Shown here: positions 1 to 8,811 of the stretch, one piece after another
How the letters are laid out: every line of letters begins with the position of its first letter
Numbering within the stretch: position 1 is the stretch's first letter
Assembly: GCA_963769115.1 (NCBI GenBank)
Contig: CAVYKN010000016.1
Location: 80,443 to 144,442 of the forward strand
Origin: DASTFY01 sp963769115
GTDB lineage: Bacteria; Actinomycetota; Acidimicrobiia; Acidimicrobiales; Ilumatobacteraceae
Reading direction: 5' to 3'
Length of the DNA stretch: 64,000 nt
Notes under the pieces: model-generated
Told to the model about the DNA's origin: nothing
Database searches by the model: none
The model's input: the letters and a program-made list of their open reading frames with translations, nothing else
Position numbers and translations under genes: made by a program

Positions 1-1074
1 GCCGGCGCGGTGTTCATCGGTCGCACCAACGTGCCCGAGCTCTCGATGCGGTTCACGACCTCCAACCCGCTCGAGGGCCGCACGGTCAACCCGTGGAACC
101 CCGAGGCCTCACCGGGCGGTTCGTCGGGCGGTGCCGGCGCGGCCGCCGCCGCGGGCTTCGGGCCCCTGCACCACGGCAACGACATCGCCGGCAGCCTGCG
201 GGTCCCGGCGTGGTGCAACGGCGTCGTCACCATCAAGCCCAGCCAGGGGCGTCTGCCCGCCTACAACCCGACCTCGACCACCGAACGGGGCCTGCTGGCC
301 GGGCTGATGTCCTGCCAGGGCATCCTCGCCCGGACCGTGGCCGACGTGCGACTCGCCACGCGGGCGATGGCCGAGCGCGACCCGCGTGACCCGTGGTGGT
401 CGCCGGCGCCGTTCGACGGCCTTCCGCGGCCGGCGCCGACCAGGGTCGCGGTCACGACCAACCCCCACGGGTATCCGATCGACGAACGGGTGGCGGCCCT
501 CGTCGACCGTGCCGCGGGTCTCCTGGCCGATGCCGGCTACGCGGTCGACGCGGTGGAGCCGCCGCCGATCACCGAGCCGGCGCGGGGCTGGATGAGCGCG
601 GGCATCACCGAGCTCAAGCTGACGCTCGACGAGTCGGTCCGCCGTCACGGCAGCGACGAGCTGGGCGCCGTCTTCGACGCCTACTACGACATGGGCGAGC
701 TGCTCGACCTGGCCGGCTACCGCGCCGTGCTGTCGGACCGCACGCGCATGATGAGGGCCTGGAGCCTCTTCCAGGAGGAGCATCCGCTCGTGCTGACGCC
801 GCTCCTCATGCGTCCGTGGTTCCCGTGGGACTACGACGCCCAGGGGCCGGCCGCGGTGCGGGACCTGTTCGACTCGGCCATCTACAGCTACGGCGTGAAC
901 TTCCTCGGCCTACCAGGCGGTGTGGTCCCTGTCGGTCTGGTGGACGGACTACCCGTCGGCGTCCAGGTCATCGGTCCCCGCTACCGCGAAGATCTCGTGC
1001 TCGACGCCATGGGAGCGATCGAGGCGCGGACCGGCTCGATCCTGGACGGGCTCTGGTCGACCTGGCCCGCCTGA
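1..1074 (+). CDS. Amidase signature family hydrolase, 3' part
   Basis: The reading frame is open from the first base, so the gene starts upstream of the window; the visible 357 codons are the core and C-terminus. The Gly/Ser-rich amidase signature (PGGSSGGAGAAAAAGFG) is followed by GNDIAGSLRVPA, whose Ser is the expected acyl-enzyme nucleophile of the Ser-cisSer-Lys triad; the triad's Lys lies upstream. These enzymes hydrolyse carboxamides in the cytoplasm. The C-terminal segment LPGGVVPVGLVDGLPVGVQV is typical of the family. The exact substrate cannot be told, and the common default label (GatA-like or 6-aminohexanoate hydrolase) is not justified. Ends 28 bp before a convergent gene. Confidence 0.9.
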   Translation, partial: AGAVFIGRTNVPELSMRFTTSNPLEGRTVNPWNPEASPGGSSGGAGAAAAAGFGPLHHGNDIAGSLRVPAWCNGVVTIKPSQGRLPAYNPTSTTERGLLAGLMSCQGILARTVADVRLATRAMAERDPRDPWWSPAPFDGLPRPAPTRVAVTTNPHGYPIDERVAALVDRAAGLLADAGYAVDAVEPPPITEPARGWMSAGITELKLTLDESVRRHGSDELGAVFDAYYDMGELLDLAGYRAVLSDRTRMMRAWSLFQEEHPLVLTPLLMRPWFPWDYDAQGPAAVRDLFDSAIYSYGVNFLGLPGGVVPVGLVDGLPVGVQVIGPRYREDLVLDAMGAIEARTGSILDGLWSTWPA

Positions 1075-1102
1075 GGCGGCGCAACGCGACGCGCGGGCGG
1101 CA

Positions 1103-1804
1103 TCAGCGGCTCAGGATCCACGCGACGACGAACGGCACCGAGTTCGTGGCGCAATGGGCCAAGATCGGCGCCACCAGGCTCCGCGAGGCGACGCGCAGCC
1201 AGCAGAAGCCGACGCCGACCGCCGTCGTCGCCGCCATGGTGCCGAGCACCGTGCTCAGCTTCCCGGCGCTGACCAGCGCCTCGTTCTCGGCGTCGCCCCG
1301 CCACGCCGGGTAGACGTGCCAGAGCCCGAACAGGACCGAGGCCACCACGACGGCTACGAGGGTCGGGGCGATCCGCCGCAGCAGCCCGAGCAGCACGCCG
1401 CGGAAGATGAGCTCTTCGACCAGGACCGTGCCGATGGGGATGATGACCAGCGCCTTGAGCAGCATGGCGCCGAAGCCGATCTCGACCCGGTCGTCGTCGA
1501 ACGCCGACGAGAAGGCGGGCAGGAGCGCGGCGATGACCACCAATGCGGTCACCACACCGGCGGCGATCGCGCCATAGCGCAACCCGCGCGGAACGTCCTC
1601 GACGGCCAGGCCGAGCTCGATCACCGTCATGCCCGCGGCCACGCCGATGCCGACGGCGACCGCGGCGAGGCACAGGTTGAACATGAAGTGGTACCTGTCG
1701 GGGACGACGGCGGAGCGGAGCACGTTGGCCGCGCCCACGACCAGCACGAGCACGAGGAGTGCGACGACGGTCCCGGTCGTGCCCGCCGGGTGACGACCCG
1801 TCAT
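1103..1804 (-). CDS. CPBP family intramembrane glutamic protease
   Basis: About 233 residues with six to eight hydrophobic segments. The ABI/CPBP motif 1 EELIFRG (Glu-Glu and Arg) and motif 2 FGLWHVYP (His) are both present, as expected for CAAX-prenyl-protease-like membrane endopeptidases. The ATG at 1804 overlaps the TGA of the upstream ROK regulator (ATGA), which supports this start over one 30 bases upstream and suggests translational coupling. The substrate is unknown. In bacteria such proteins act in protein maturation or self-immunity, but nothing nearby (no bacteriocin gene) supports a specific role. Confidence 0.85.
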   Translation of the reverse strand: MTGRHPAGTTGTVVALLVLVLVVGAANVLRSAVVPDRYHFMFNLCLAAVAVGIGVAAGMTVIELGLAVEDVPRGLRYGAIAAGVVTALVVIAALLPAFSSAFDDDRVEIGFGAMLLKALVIIPIGTVLVEELIFRGVLLGLLRRIAPTLVAVVVASVLFGLWHVYPAWRGDAENEALVSAGKLSTVLGTMAATTAVGVGFCWLRVASRSLVAPILAHCATNSVPFVVAWILSR

Positions 1805-3055
1805 GTGCCGCCGCCCGTTCGTCCGGGCAGGCATCGGGGGTCATCGAGGACGGGTTGCAGCGCCAGCTCGCCGGCACCGAGGAGGATGGCGTCCTCGCCG
1901 AGCGCGGCAGGGACGATCGGCACCTGGCTGGCGGCGTCCAGGAACGAGCGCCGGCGGACGGTCTCCGCCAGCCGTTCGGGCATGGCCCCCCGGATGTCGG
2001 CGAAGAGCCCTCCGAGCACGATGCGATCGGGGTTGAAGAGGTTGACGAGCGCGGCCAGCGCGCCGCCGAGCCGGTCGGACACGCGCCGGACGGCGGCCCG
2101 GGCCTCCCGGTCGGTCGTCCGCCTCTCGCACGATGCCGCGCGCCAGCGCCTCGACGTCCTCGTCCGCACCGAGCCCCCGGACGACCGGCCCCGGGAGGAG
2201 GGCGAGGGGATCGGCCTCGACGTCGAGGCAGCCGCGGTTGCCGCAGTGGCACGGGCGGCCATGCGGCTCCACGGTGATGTGGCCGACCTCGAGGGCGTAG
2301 CCGGCGCTCCCGGTGAACAGGTGGCCGGCCGTGACCAGCGCTCCACCGACGCCCCGGGCGGCGGTGGTGACGAAGAGCATGTCCGACGCCCCGGCGCCCG
2401 CGCCGTGGCGGTGCTCGGCCAGCGCGGCCAGGTTGGCGTCGTTGCCGACGTGGACGGCAACCGCGACGCCCGCCTCGTCGACCAGCGCGGCCAAGGTCTC
2501 CCGGACCGGCACCGAGGGCGGCCAGTCGAGGTACAGCGCGGCCAGCGCGCGTTCGTCGGCGCGAGACACGGCCGAGGGGACCGCGACACCGAGCCCGGCA
2601 CAGGGCCGTTGTGTCGACCGCAGCACCTCGACGACGGTCGATGCCACAGCCCTCAGGACCCGCTCCGGGGTGGGCGGACGGGGCAGCGGGTGGACCGACG
2701 ACGCCACGACCATCCCGCCGATCCCCACCAGGCCCACGCGGAAGGCCCGGGCGCGGATCTGGACGGCGACGACGACAGGGCCGGCGGGGTGGGCCAGCAC
2801 GACGTGGGACGGGCGCCCGGCGACGCCGGCCGGCGGGGGGCTGGTCTCGACGGCGATGAGCCGGAGGGCGCGGAGCTCCTCGAGCACGGCTCCGGTGGCG
2901 CTGCGGGACAGGCCGAGGCGCAAGGTGAGGTCGCTCCGCCGCATCGGGCCTTCCGTGTGGACCAGCTGCAGGGCAGCCGCGAGGTTGTCGTGACGCCCGG
3001 AGGACGGGCGCCGCTCGTCGGCGTGCTCGGCACGATGAGCGCCGGGCGGGGGCAT
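1801..3055 (-). CDS. ROK family transcriptional regulator (frameshifted)
   Basis: An N-terminal winged helix (roughly residues 22-75, with LTLRLGLSRSATGAVLEEL) precedes a ROK sugar-kinase-like domain. The ROK zinc motif is visible as CHCGNRGCLD after GHITVEPHGRP, and NDANLAAL matches the sugar-binding region. The C-terminal lobe (VNLFNPDRIVLGGLF) continues in another frame after about 2118-2122, where one extra base explains the break. Members repress sugar or glycan genes and are released by a sugar ligand. It is divergent, with about 18 bp to the MFS gene, which is the likely target. The start at 3055 is the first good ATG. Confidence 0.85.
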
Positions 3056-3073
3056 CGGCGTAGAGTAGAATTT

Positions 3074-4268
3074 GTGCGGTTGCAGAACAAAGACCAGCTG
3101 GACGGGGGCGAGCTCCGATCCGGCGGTCGGGATCCGGAGACGTGGGCCCTCTACGGCCTGCTCGGGCTGGTGGGGTACCTGCTCACCGCGCTCGGCGCCA
3201 CGCTGGCTCCCCTGCAGCGCGACCTCGACGTCTCCCGCGCGCAGGTGGCCTTCTACCCCAGCCTCTTCGCCGGCGGCCTCCTCGTCATCGGCATCGCCGG
3301 GACGGCGGTGGTCAGCCGGATCGGGCGGGTCACGTACAGCCGGGTGGCGCTCCTCCTCATGGTGGCCGGCGCGCTCGGCCCTGTGCTCGGGGAACCGCCC
3401 GCTGACCATGGCCGGTGCCGCGCTCCTCGGCCTGGGGGCGGCCGCCGTCGTCCAGCTCGTTCCCGCCGCCCTCACCGAGGCTCACGGAGACGCCGCGGCC
3501 ACCGCGCTCGGCGAGGCCAACGCGCTGAGCAGCGCGGCCGCGGTGGCCGGGCCGCTGTGCGTCGGCGCCGCCATCGGCTTGGGCGCCGGTTGGCGCGCCG
3601 GCTTCCTGGTCCTGCCCCTCGCCGCGGCCGTCGCCCTGGCGCCGCTCACCCGGCGGCTCTCCCCCGCTGCTCCGGTCAGTGCCGACGGCGATCCACCCGA
3701 GCCCGGCGCCGCCGACCGGCCCGGCGACGATGGTCCGCTCCTGGGCGTGTGGTGCAACCTCCTCCTGGCCATCAGCGTCGAGTTCTGCGTCATCTTCTGG
3801 GCTCCGGAGGCCCTCATCGACTGGCACGGCGCGGGGGCAGGCCTGGCGGCGGCCCTAGCTGGATCGTTCGTCCTCGGCATGGCCGCGGTGCGGGCGGCTT
3901 CGGCTCGCCTCCTGGCCGGTCGCGATCCGCAGCGGGTAACGGCGGCGTCCGCGCTCATCGCATTGGCCGGGTTCGCGGCGTTCTGGGCCGGCCCTGACCT
4001 ACTCGTCGCCGCCATCGGTCTGGTCGTCCTCGGCGGGGGCATCGCCCTGCTGTACCCGGTCACGGTGGCCCTCGTCGTGGCGGCCTGGCCGGCACGGTCG
4101 GATGCCGCCGCCGGGCGGGCGGCCCTGGCCAGCGCGCTGGCCGTCGGCGGCGCTCCGCTGGCGCTGGCCGGCGTGGCCGAGGTCGTCGGCCTGCGCCCGG
4201 CGTACCTGCTGGTGCCCGCGCTGCTGGGCCTGCTCCTCGGCCGGGCCTGCCACACTGTGCGGCGATGA
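3074..4268 (+). CDS. MFS transporter (frameshifted)
   Basis: About 398 residues and roughly 12 predicted membrane segments, beginning WALYGLLGLVGYLLTALGA. The 5' third reads in one frame and the rest (MAGAALLGLGAAAVVQLVP onward) in the next. Deleting one G from the GGGG run at 3389-3392 joins them without loss. GTG at 3074 is the best start; it leaves only 18 bp to the divergent ROK regulator, so both must share a compact promoter region. Substrate not identifiable; a sugar or sugar derivative is suggested only by the ROK neighbour. The stop overlaps the next ATG (ATGA). Confidence 0.8.
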
Positions 4269-4585
4269 GTGCCGAAGGGATCACGGGCGAGGGGCTACCG
4301 GACGATGTCGAGGTTCGCGTCCTGGAGGCGCGGGCCATCGACGAGATGATCGGCAAGATCCAGGCCGCGTCCGCCCTCCCGGGCGCCGACGAGTCCGTCG
4401 AGCAGTGGCGGGCCGAGCACGGCGAGGAGCAGTGGCGCGACCGGGGCCACGACCACGCGGTCGTCGGCCAGACGCTCATGTACCTGCACGACGCGCCGGA
4501 CGGGGTGCTCGTCCCCCACGCCCGCTACCCGGACGGCACCGAGAAGATCTACACCGACGCCGAGCACGCCGACAGCCTGTTCTGA
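4265..4585 (+). CDS. Uncharacterised 106-residue acidic protein
   Basis: Not recognised. A small, soluble, acidic protein with no signal peptide or membrane segment. The N-terminal half looks helical (EVRVLEARAIDEMIGKIQAA) and the C-terminal half has a compact pattern (YLHDAPDGVLVPHARYPDGT) that could be a beta fold. Its ATG overlaps the MFS stop codon, so it is co-translated with the transporter; a role linked to the transport substrate is inference only. Codon use and base composition match its neighbours. Confidence 0.7.
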   Translation: MSAEGITGEGLPDDVEVRVLEARAIDEMIGKIQAASALPGADESVEQWRAEHGEEQWRDRGHDHAVVGQTLMYLHDAPDGVLVPHARYPDGTEKIYTDAEHADSLF

Positions 4586-4771
4586 GGCCGGCCGGCATCG
4601 TCGGCCACCCGAGCCGCCGGCGATCGTCCGACCGGCCTTCTGCACCGAATCGATATCGAATCGGTGCCGATGGCGGGCTACTGGCTTGAACTTCTTCCGG
4701 GCGTCGAGGGTCCGCGCCAGAGGCCAGCGGAAGGCCCGGAAGTAGTCGTGCGGCGCGCGATGCTTGGGACG

Positions 4772-6725
4772 ATGCCCGGCACGGAGGAGGCGGAACGGGC
4801 GCTCGAGGCGGCGGACGCCTGCTACGGGCGCTTCGATCTCGAGGGCGTGGTCACGCACCTCTCCGCAGCCGTCAGGGCGTACACCGCTGCTGGCGACACC
4901 CGGGCCGCGGCCATGGCGAGTGCTCGCCTGGGCGAGACGTTCGCCAACGGCCTGGGCAACGTCACGGCCGGCCGGGCCTGGTTCTCGCGGGCCTGGCGCC
5001 TCATCGCCGACGAACCACCCTGCCTCGAGCAAGGGTGGGTGGCGGTGGCCGCGATGGGGTGCGACGTCGACGATCCCGCCCGCCTGCTGGCTGCGGCGCA
5101 ACTCGCGCTGGACCGGGCCCGCCGCTTCGGCGACGTGAACCTCGAGACCAAGGCCCTGGCCGATGCCGGCCTGGCCCACGTCCAGGCCGGTCGCCTGGCC
5201 GAAGGGATGGCCCTGCTCGACGAGGCCATGGCCCTGGCCTGCGGCCCGGCCGACAACACGGACGTCGTCAGCAAGTCCGTGTGCTCGTTCTTCACCGCCT
5301 GCTACTTCGCGGCCGACTTCGGCCGGGCCGACTCGTGGAACGACCTGCTGCGTCAGCGGGGGCTGCATCGGCCCCGGGAGCCCGCCGGCGCGCTTCCTGG
5401 CCAGCCATTGCGACAGCGTGCAGGCCACGCTGCTCATGGAGCTCGGGCGCTGGGGTGACGCCGAAGCCGTCCTCACCCGCTCGATCGCCGATTTCGAATC
5501 GGCCATGCCCATGCCCAGCTGGCACCCCGCCATCGCCCTCGCCGACCTGCGGATCCGCCAGGGTCGCCTGGCCGAAGCCGAGGTGCTGCTGATCGGGAAG
5601 GACCAGGCCCTCCAGGCGCTCCTCCCGGCGGCCAGGCTGCACCTGGAGCGGGGCGATGCCGAGCTGGCCCGTGCCACCGCCCGTCGCGGGCTGCGGGTGC
5701 TCGGAGACGACCGCTTGCGGGCCATCGAGCTGCTCACGCTCGCCGTCGAAGCCGACCTCGCGCTGGGGGACGACGCCGCTGCACGAGACGACTGCGACGA
5801 GCTGCAACGGCGATCTGCCGAGGTCGACGTGCCAAGCCTCCGGGCGAGAGCCGACGTGGCCCGGGCACGCCTGTTGGCGGCCGGCGACGACGGGCCGGCC
5901 GCCATCGCGCTCCTCGAGTCCGCGCTCGGTCAGCTCGATGCTGCCGACCTGCCCTGGCTCCGGGCGACGCTGCTCCTCGAGCTCGCCCAGCGCCACGACG
6001 AGGCCGGTGACAGCGCCGCTGCCGTCCTCGATGCCAAGGCGGCGGCGACCGTGCTGGCTCCCCTCGACGTCACGGTGCGGCCCGAGTACCAACGCCTGCT
6101 CGAGCGTCTCAGCTCCGGCGCCGAGGCGCCCGTCCGGACGGCGAGATCGGTCACGCTCGAGCGCGACGGCCGGTGGTGGACGGTCTCGGACGGCTCCAGC
6201 CGGGTGAGGCTGCCGGGCACGAAGGGGTTGTGCTACGTGGCCGAGCTGGTGGCGCGCCCCGGCGTCGAGCAGCACGCGCTCGACCTGGTGGATCGGGTCG
6301 AGGGCTGTCCCGGGCCCGACGACGTGGACCCCGTGGACCGACGGAAGCTCGGTGACGCCGGAGAGGTCCTCGACGCCCGGGCCCGGACGGCCTACCGGCG
6401 CCGCATCGAGGAGCTGCGGGCTCGGGCCGACGACGCGCTGGAGGCCGGGCAGTTCGACACCGCGGAGGCCGTCCAGGCCGAGCTCGACCTGCTCGTCGGC
6501 CAACTCGCTCAGGCGTTCGGCCTCGGAGGGCGGAGCCGCCGCGCCGCGTCAGCGGCCGAACGGGCCCGCTTGAACGTCACTCGGGCGCTGCGGGCCGCCA
6601 TCACCAAGCTGATCGACGCCCTGCCGGACGCCGGCGCGACCCTCGATCGACGGATCCGAACCGGTCTGTACTGCGTGTACCAACCGGACGAGACCGACCC
6701 GGTCCGCTGGATCGTTCAGTCCTGA
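4772..6725 (+). CDS. TPR-repeat regulator-like protein without ATPase or HTH domain (frameshifted)
   Basis: About 650 residues. The first 430 are helical tetratricopeptide-like repeats. The last 200 (from ERDGRWWTVSDG through GTKGLCYVAELVARPG to a coiled helical end with RVNVTRA-like NVTRALRAAITKL) match the C-terminal module often seen on actinobacterial AAA/LuxR-type ATPases. Neither a P-loop nor a LuxR helix-turn-helix is present, so this is an orphan TPR plus C-terminal module. The frame changes at about 5387, where one extra G restores it. An alternative start lies at 4664. A 7-bp inverted repeat overlaps the stop codon. Confidence 0.7.
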
Positions 6726-6731
6726 CTGAAC
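6714..6731. terminator. Inverted repeat over the stop codon of the TPR gene
   Basis: GTTCAGT (6714-6720) and ACTGAAC (6725-6731) form a perfect 7-bp stem with a 4-base loop. It straddles the TGA at 6723-6725 and lies about 31 bp before the MBL-fold gene. It could be a weak terminator or an operator for the downstream gene; no T-run follows. Confidence 0.35.
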
Positions 6732-6762
6732 GGACCGGGCCGGCATTGAACGCCCTCGGGGT

Positions 6763-7503
6763 ATGACATTCACGCCAGTTGCCCTGCAGCCGACCGTCGA
6801 CGAGATCGCCGACGGCATCTACCGGATCTCGACCTGGGTCCCCGAGGTGTCCCCCGACGGTTTCACCTTCAACCAGTTCCTCGTCCTGGGCGACGAGCCG
6901 TTGCTGTTCCACACCGGCATGCGCTCGCTGTTCCCACTCGTGGCCGAAGCCGTCGCCGGCGTCGTGCCCGTGGAGTCGCTCCGCTGGATCACGTTCGGGC
7001 ACATCGAAGCCGACGAGAGCGGCTCGATGAACATGTGGCTGACGGCCGCCCCCGGGAGCCAGGTGGCCCACGGGGCGTTGGGATGCGACATCTCCCTCAA
7101 CGACCTCTGCGACCGCCCGCCCCGCGCGCTGGCCGAGGGTGAGGTCATCGACATCGGGGGCAAACGGCTCCGTCAGATCTCGACCCCGCACGTGCCCCAC
7201 GGCTGGGAGGCCCAGGTCCTCTTCGAGGAGACGACCTCCACGCTGCTGTGCGGCGATCTGTTCAGCCAGGTCGGGAGCGGACCGGCGCTCATCACCGACG
7301 ATGTGGTCGGACCGGCCCTGGCCGCGGAGAGCATGTTCCACGCCACGGCACTGGCGCCGCACACGGGCCAGACGATGCGGGCCCTGGGCGACCTGGAGCC
7401 CTCGACGCTGGCCATCATGCACGGACCGTCCTTCCAGGGTGACGGCAAGCGGGCCCTCTACGACCTCGCCGTCGCCTACGAGGAGATGGCCCGCCAGAAC
7501 TGA
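6763..7503 (+). CDS. MBL-fold metallohydrolase, flavodiiron-like
   Basis: 246 residues with a metallo-beta-lactamase fold. The metal motif FGHIEADESGSMN follows the H-x-E-x-D arrangement of flavodiiron and ODP-type proteins instead of the hydrolase H-x-H-x-D-H. CGDLFSQ supplies the later Asp and MHGPSFQG the last His. No flavodoxin domain follows, so it is a stand-alone diiron-type MBL protein. A role in oxygen, NO or sulfur redox chemistry is possible but not shown. A strong hairpin terminator begins 16 bp after the stop. Confidence 0.8.
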   Translation: MTFTPVALQPTVDEIADGIYRISTWVPEVSPDGFTFNQFLVLGDEPLLFHTGMRSLFPLVAEAVAGVVPVESLRWITFGHIEADESGSMNMWLTAAPGSQVAHGALGCDISLNDLCDRPPRALAEGEVIDIGGKRLRQISTPHVPHGWEAQVLFEETTSTLLCGDLFSQVGSGPALITDDVVGPALAAESMFHATALAPHTGQTMRALGDLEPSTLAIMHGPSFQGDGKRALYDLAVAYEEMARQN

Positions 7504-7518
7504 CCGGGTCGGATCGCC

Positions 7519-7542
7519 GCCGGGCTCCCTCGGGAGTCCGGC
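7519..7542 (+). terminator. Strong hairpin after the MBL-fold gene
   Basis: GCCGGGCTCCC (7519-7529) pairs with GGGAGTCCGGC (7532-7542): an 11-bp GC-rich stem with one G-T pair and a minimal loop, 16 bp after the stop codon. It lacks a long T-run, as is common in actinobacteria. It separates the MBL gene from the LacI-headed sugar locus. Confidence 0.65.
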
Positions 7543-7594
7543 GCAGCTCCCGGCTCAGCTCTGCTCTTGCCTTCGGACGTGTCATCTGTCACTC

Positions 7595-7617
7595 TGTAAA
7601 CGTTCTCGACAACGATT
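7595..7617. promoter_or_regulatory. Possible LacI-family auto-operator
   Basis: TGTAAACGTT (7595-7604) resembles a LacI-family half site, and CGTT-6-AACG (7601-7614) forms a short inverted repeat. It lies 50-70 bp upstream of the LacI-type regulator start, in a locally AT-richer stretch. The match is imperfect. Confidence 0.35.
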
Positions 7618-7666
7618 GCAGCGTGATCTGGGGTGGCTGCAGCGCTGGCGTGGGGGTTGTTTGAAC

Positions 7667-8680
7667 GTGTCGGACGGGTTGGGGCGGGCGACGATCGGCG
7701 ATGTCGCGGACCGCGCCGGCGTCTCGATCGCCACCGTCTCGCGCGTCATGAACGACCGCTACGGCGTCGCCATCGCAACCGCGGCCCGTGTGCGCCTGGC
7801 CATCGACGAGCTGGGGTACGAGTCCAACCTCATCGCCCGCAGCATGCGGAGCCAGCGCACCGACATCATCGGCGTGATGGTGTCGGGCATCGAGCCCTTC
7901 AGCTCCGAGCTCCTCAAGGGCATCGCCAGCGAGCTGCGTGACTCGGGCCTGGCCCTGATCGTCTACTCGGGCGGGATGAGCGGTGAAGAGGGCTGGGAGC
8001 GCCGCTACCTGTCGCGGCTGAGCGACACGCTGGCGGACGGCACGATCCTCGTCACGCCCACCGTGGTCGACGTCGATTCGTCGCATCCGATCGTTGCGGT
8101 GGATCCCCACGTCGGCGGGTCGGCCATCCCGACCGTCGCGTCCCAGAACTACGAGGGAGCCATCGCCGCCACCGAGCATCTGATCGGGCTCGGTCACCGC
8201 CGGATCGGCTTTCTCGGCGGCCGGCCCGATCTGGAGTCGTCCCGGCGCCGCGAGGCCGGCTACCTCGCCGCGCTGGCGGCGGCCGGGATCCCGTTCGGGC
8301 CCGAGCTCATCCAGGTCGGTGGGTACACCGAGGAGACGGCACGGGAACCGGCCGAGGCGTTGCTGCGCCTGCCGGAGCGGCCCAGCGCCATCTTCGCCGC
8401 CAACGACCTGTCCGCCATCCAGGTGCTCCGGACGGCCGGCGAGCTGGGCATCCGGGTGCCGGACGACCTGGCGCTCGTCGGGTTCGACAACATCCCCGAG
8501 TCCGCTCTCACTGATCCGCCGCTCACGACGGTCGATCAGTCGATCCAGGCGCTCGGGCGCGAGGCGGTGCGCATCCTCATCGGGCTGATCAACGACCCGT
8601 CCCGGCCGAGTGAGCCGGTGCACGTGCTGCTGCCCACCAGGCTCGTCGTCCGCCGCTCCTGCACGCCACCGGGACGCTGA
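7667..8680 (+). CDS. LacI family transcriptional regulator of the xylo-oligosaccharide locus
   Basis: 337 residues. The N-terminal LacI helix-turn-helix (TIGDVADRAGVSIATVSRVM, residues about 9-28) is followed by a periplasmic-binding-protein-like effector domain with AIFAANDLSAIQVLR and VALVGFDNIPES-type motifs. GTG at 7667 places the helix-turn-helix at the usual distance from the start. It lies upstream of, and in line with, the ABC-transporter/GH3/xylA genes, so it probably represses them and is relieved by a pentose or xylo-oligosaccharide (inference). Palindromic operator candidates lie on both sides. Confidence 0.9.
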   Translation: MSDGLGRATIGDVADRAGVSIATVSRVMNDRYGVAIATAARVRLAIDELGYESNLIARSMRSQRTDIIGVMVSGIEPFSSELLKGIASELRDSGLALIVYSGGMSGEEGWERRYLSRLSDTLADGTILVTPTVVDVDSSHPIVAVDPHVGGSAIPTVASQNYEGAIAATEHLIGLGHRRIGFLGGRPDLESSRRREAGYLAALAAAGIPFGPELIQVGGYTEETAREPAEALLRLPERPSAIFAANDLSAIQVLRTAGELGIRVPDDLALVGFDNIPESALTDPPLTTVDQSIQALGREAVRILIGLINDPSRPSEPVHVLLPTRLVVRRSCTPPGR

Positions 8681-8734
8681 GCGCCGTGCCGTCCTCACCT
8701 GCGGAGCTGTCCTCCCGGAGCGGGCCGCCGCACT

Positions 8735-8752
8735 TTCGAAATCGTTTCCGAA
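8735..8752. promoter_or_regulatory. LacI-type operator upstream of the binding-protein gene
   Basis: TTCGAAATCGTTTCCGAA (8735-8752) is a near-perfect palindrome centred on the CG dinucleotide, with the GAAA-x-CG-x-TTTC pattern typical of LacI-family operators. It sits 60 bp before the solute-binding-protein start, between regulator and transporter, where a repressor would act. Confidence 0.7.
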
Positions 8753-8811
8753 GCCGGACCGGGCCTGCGGTCCCGGGCCACACCATCCACACATCACAAG
8801 GGGGGAGCACC

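Noticed and set aside
920..3997. A 1025-codon plus-strand frame over the CPBP, ROK and MFS genes
   Set aside because: Only its 3' part (from 3074) is real, as the N-terminal part of the MFS transporter; the rest is antisense to CPBP and ROK and is low-complexity Arg/Asp/Gly sequence.
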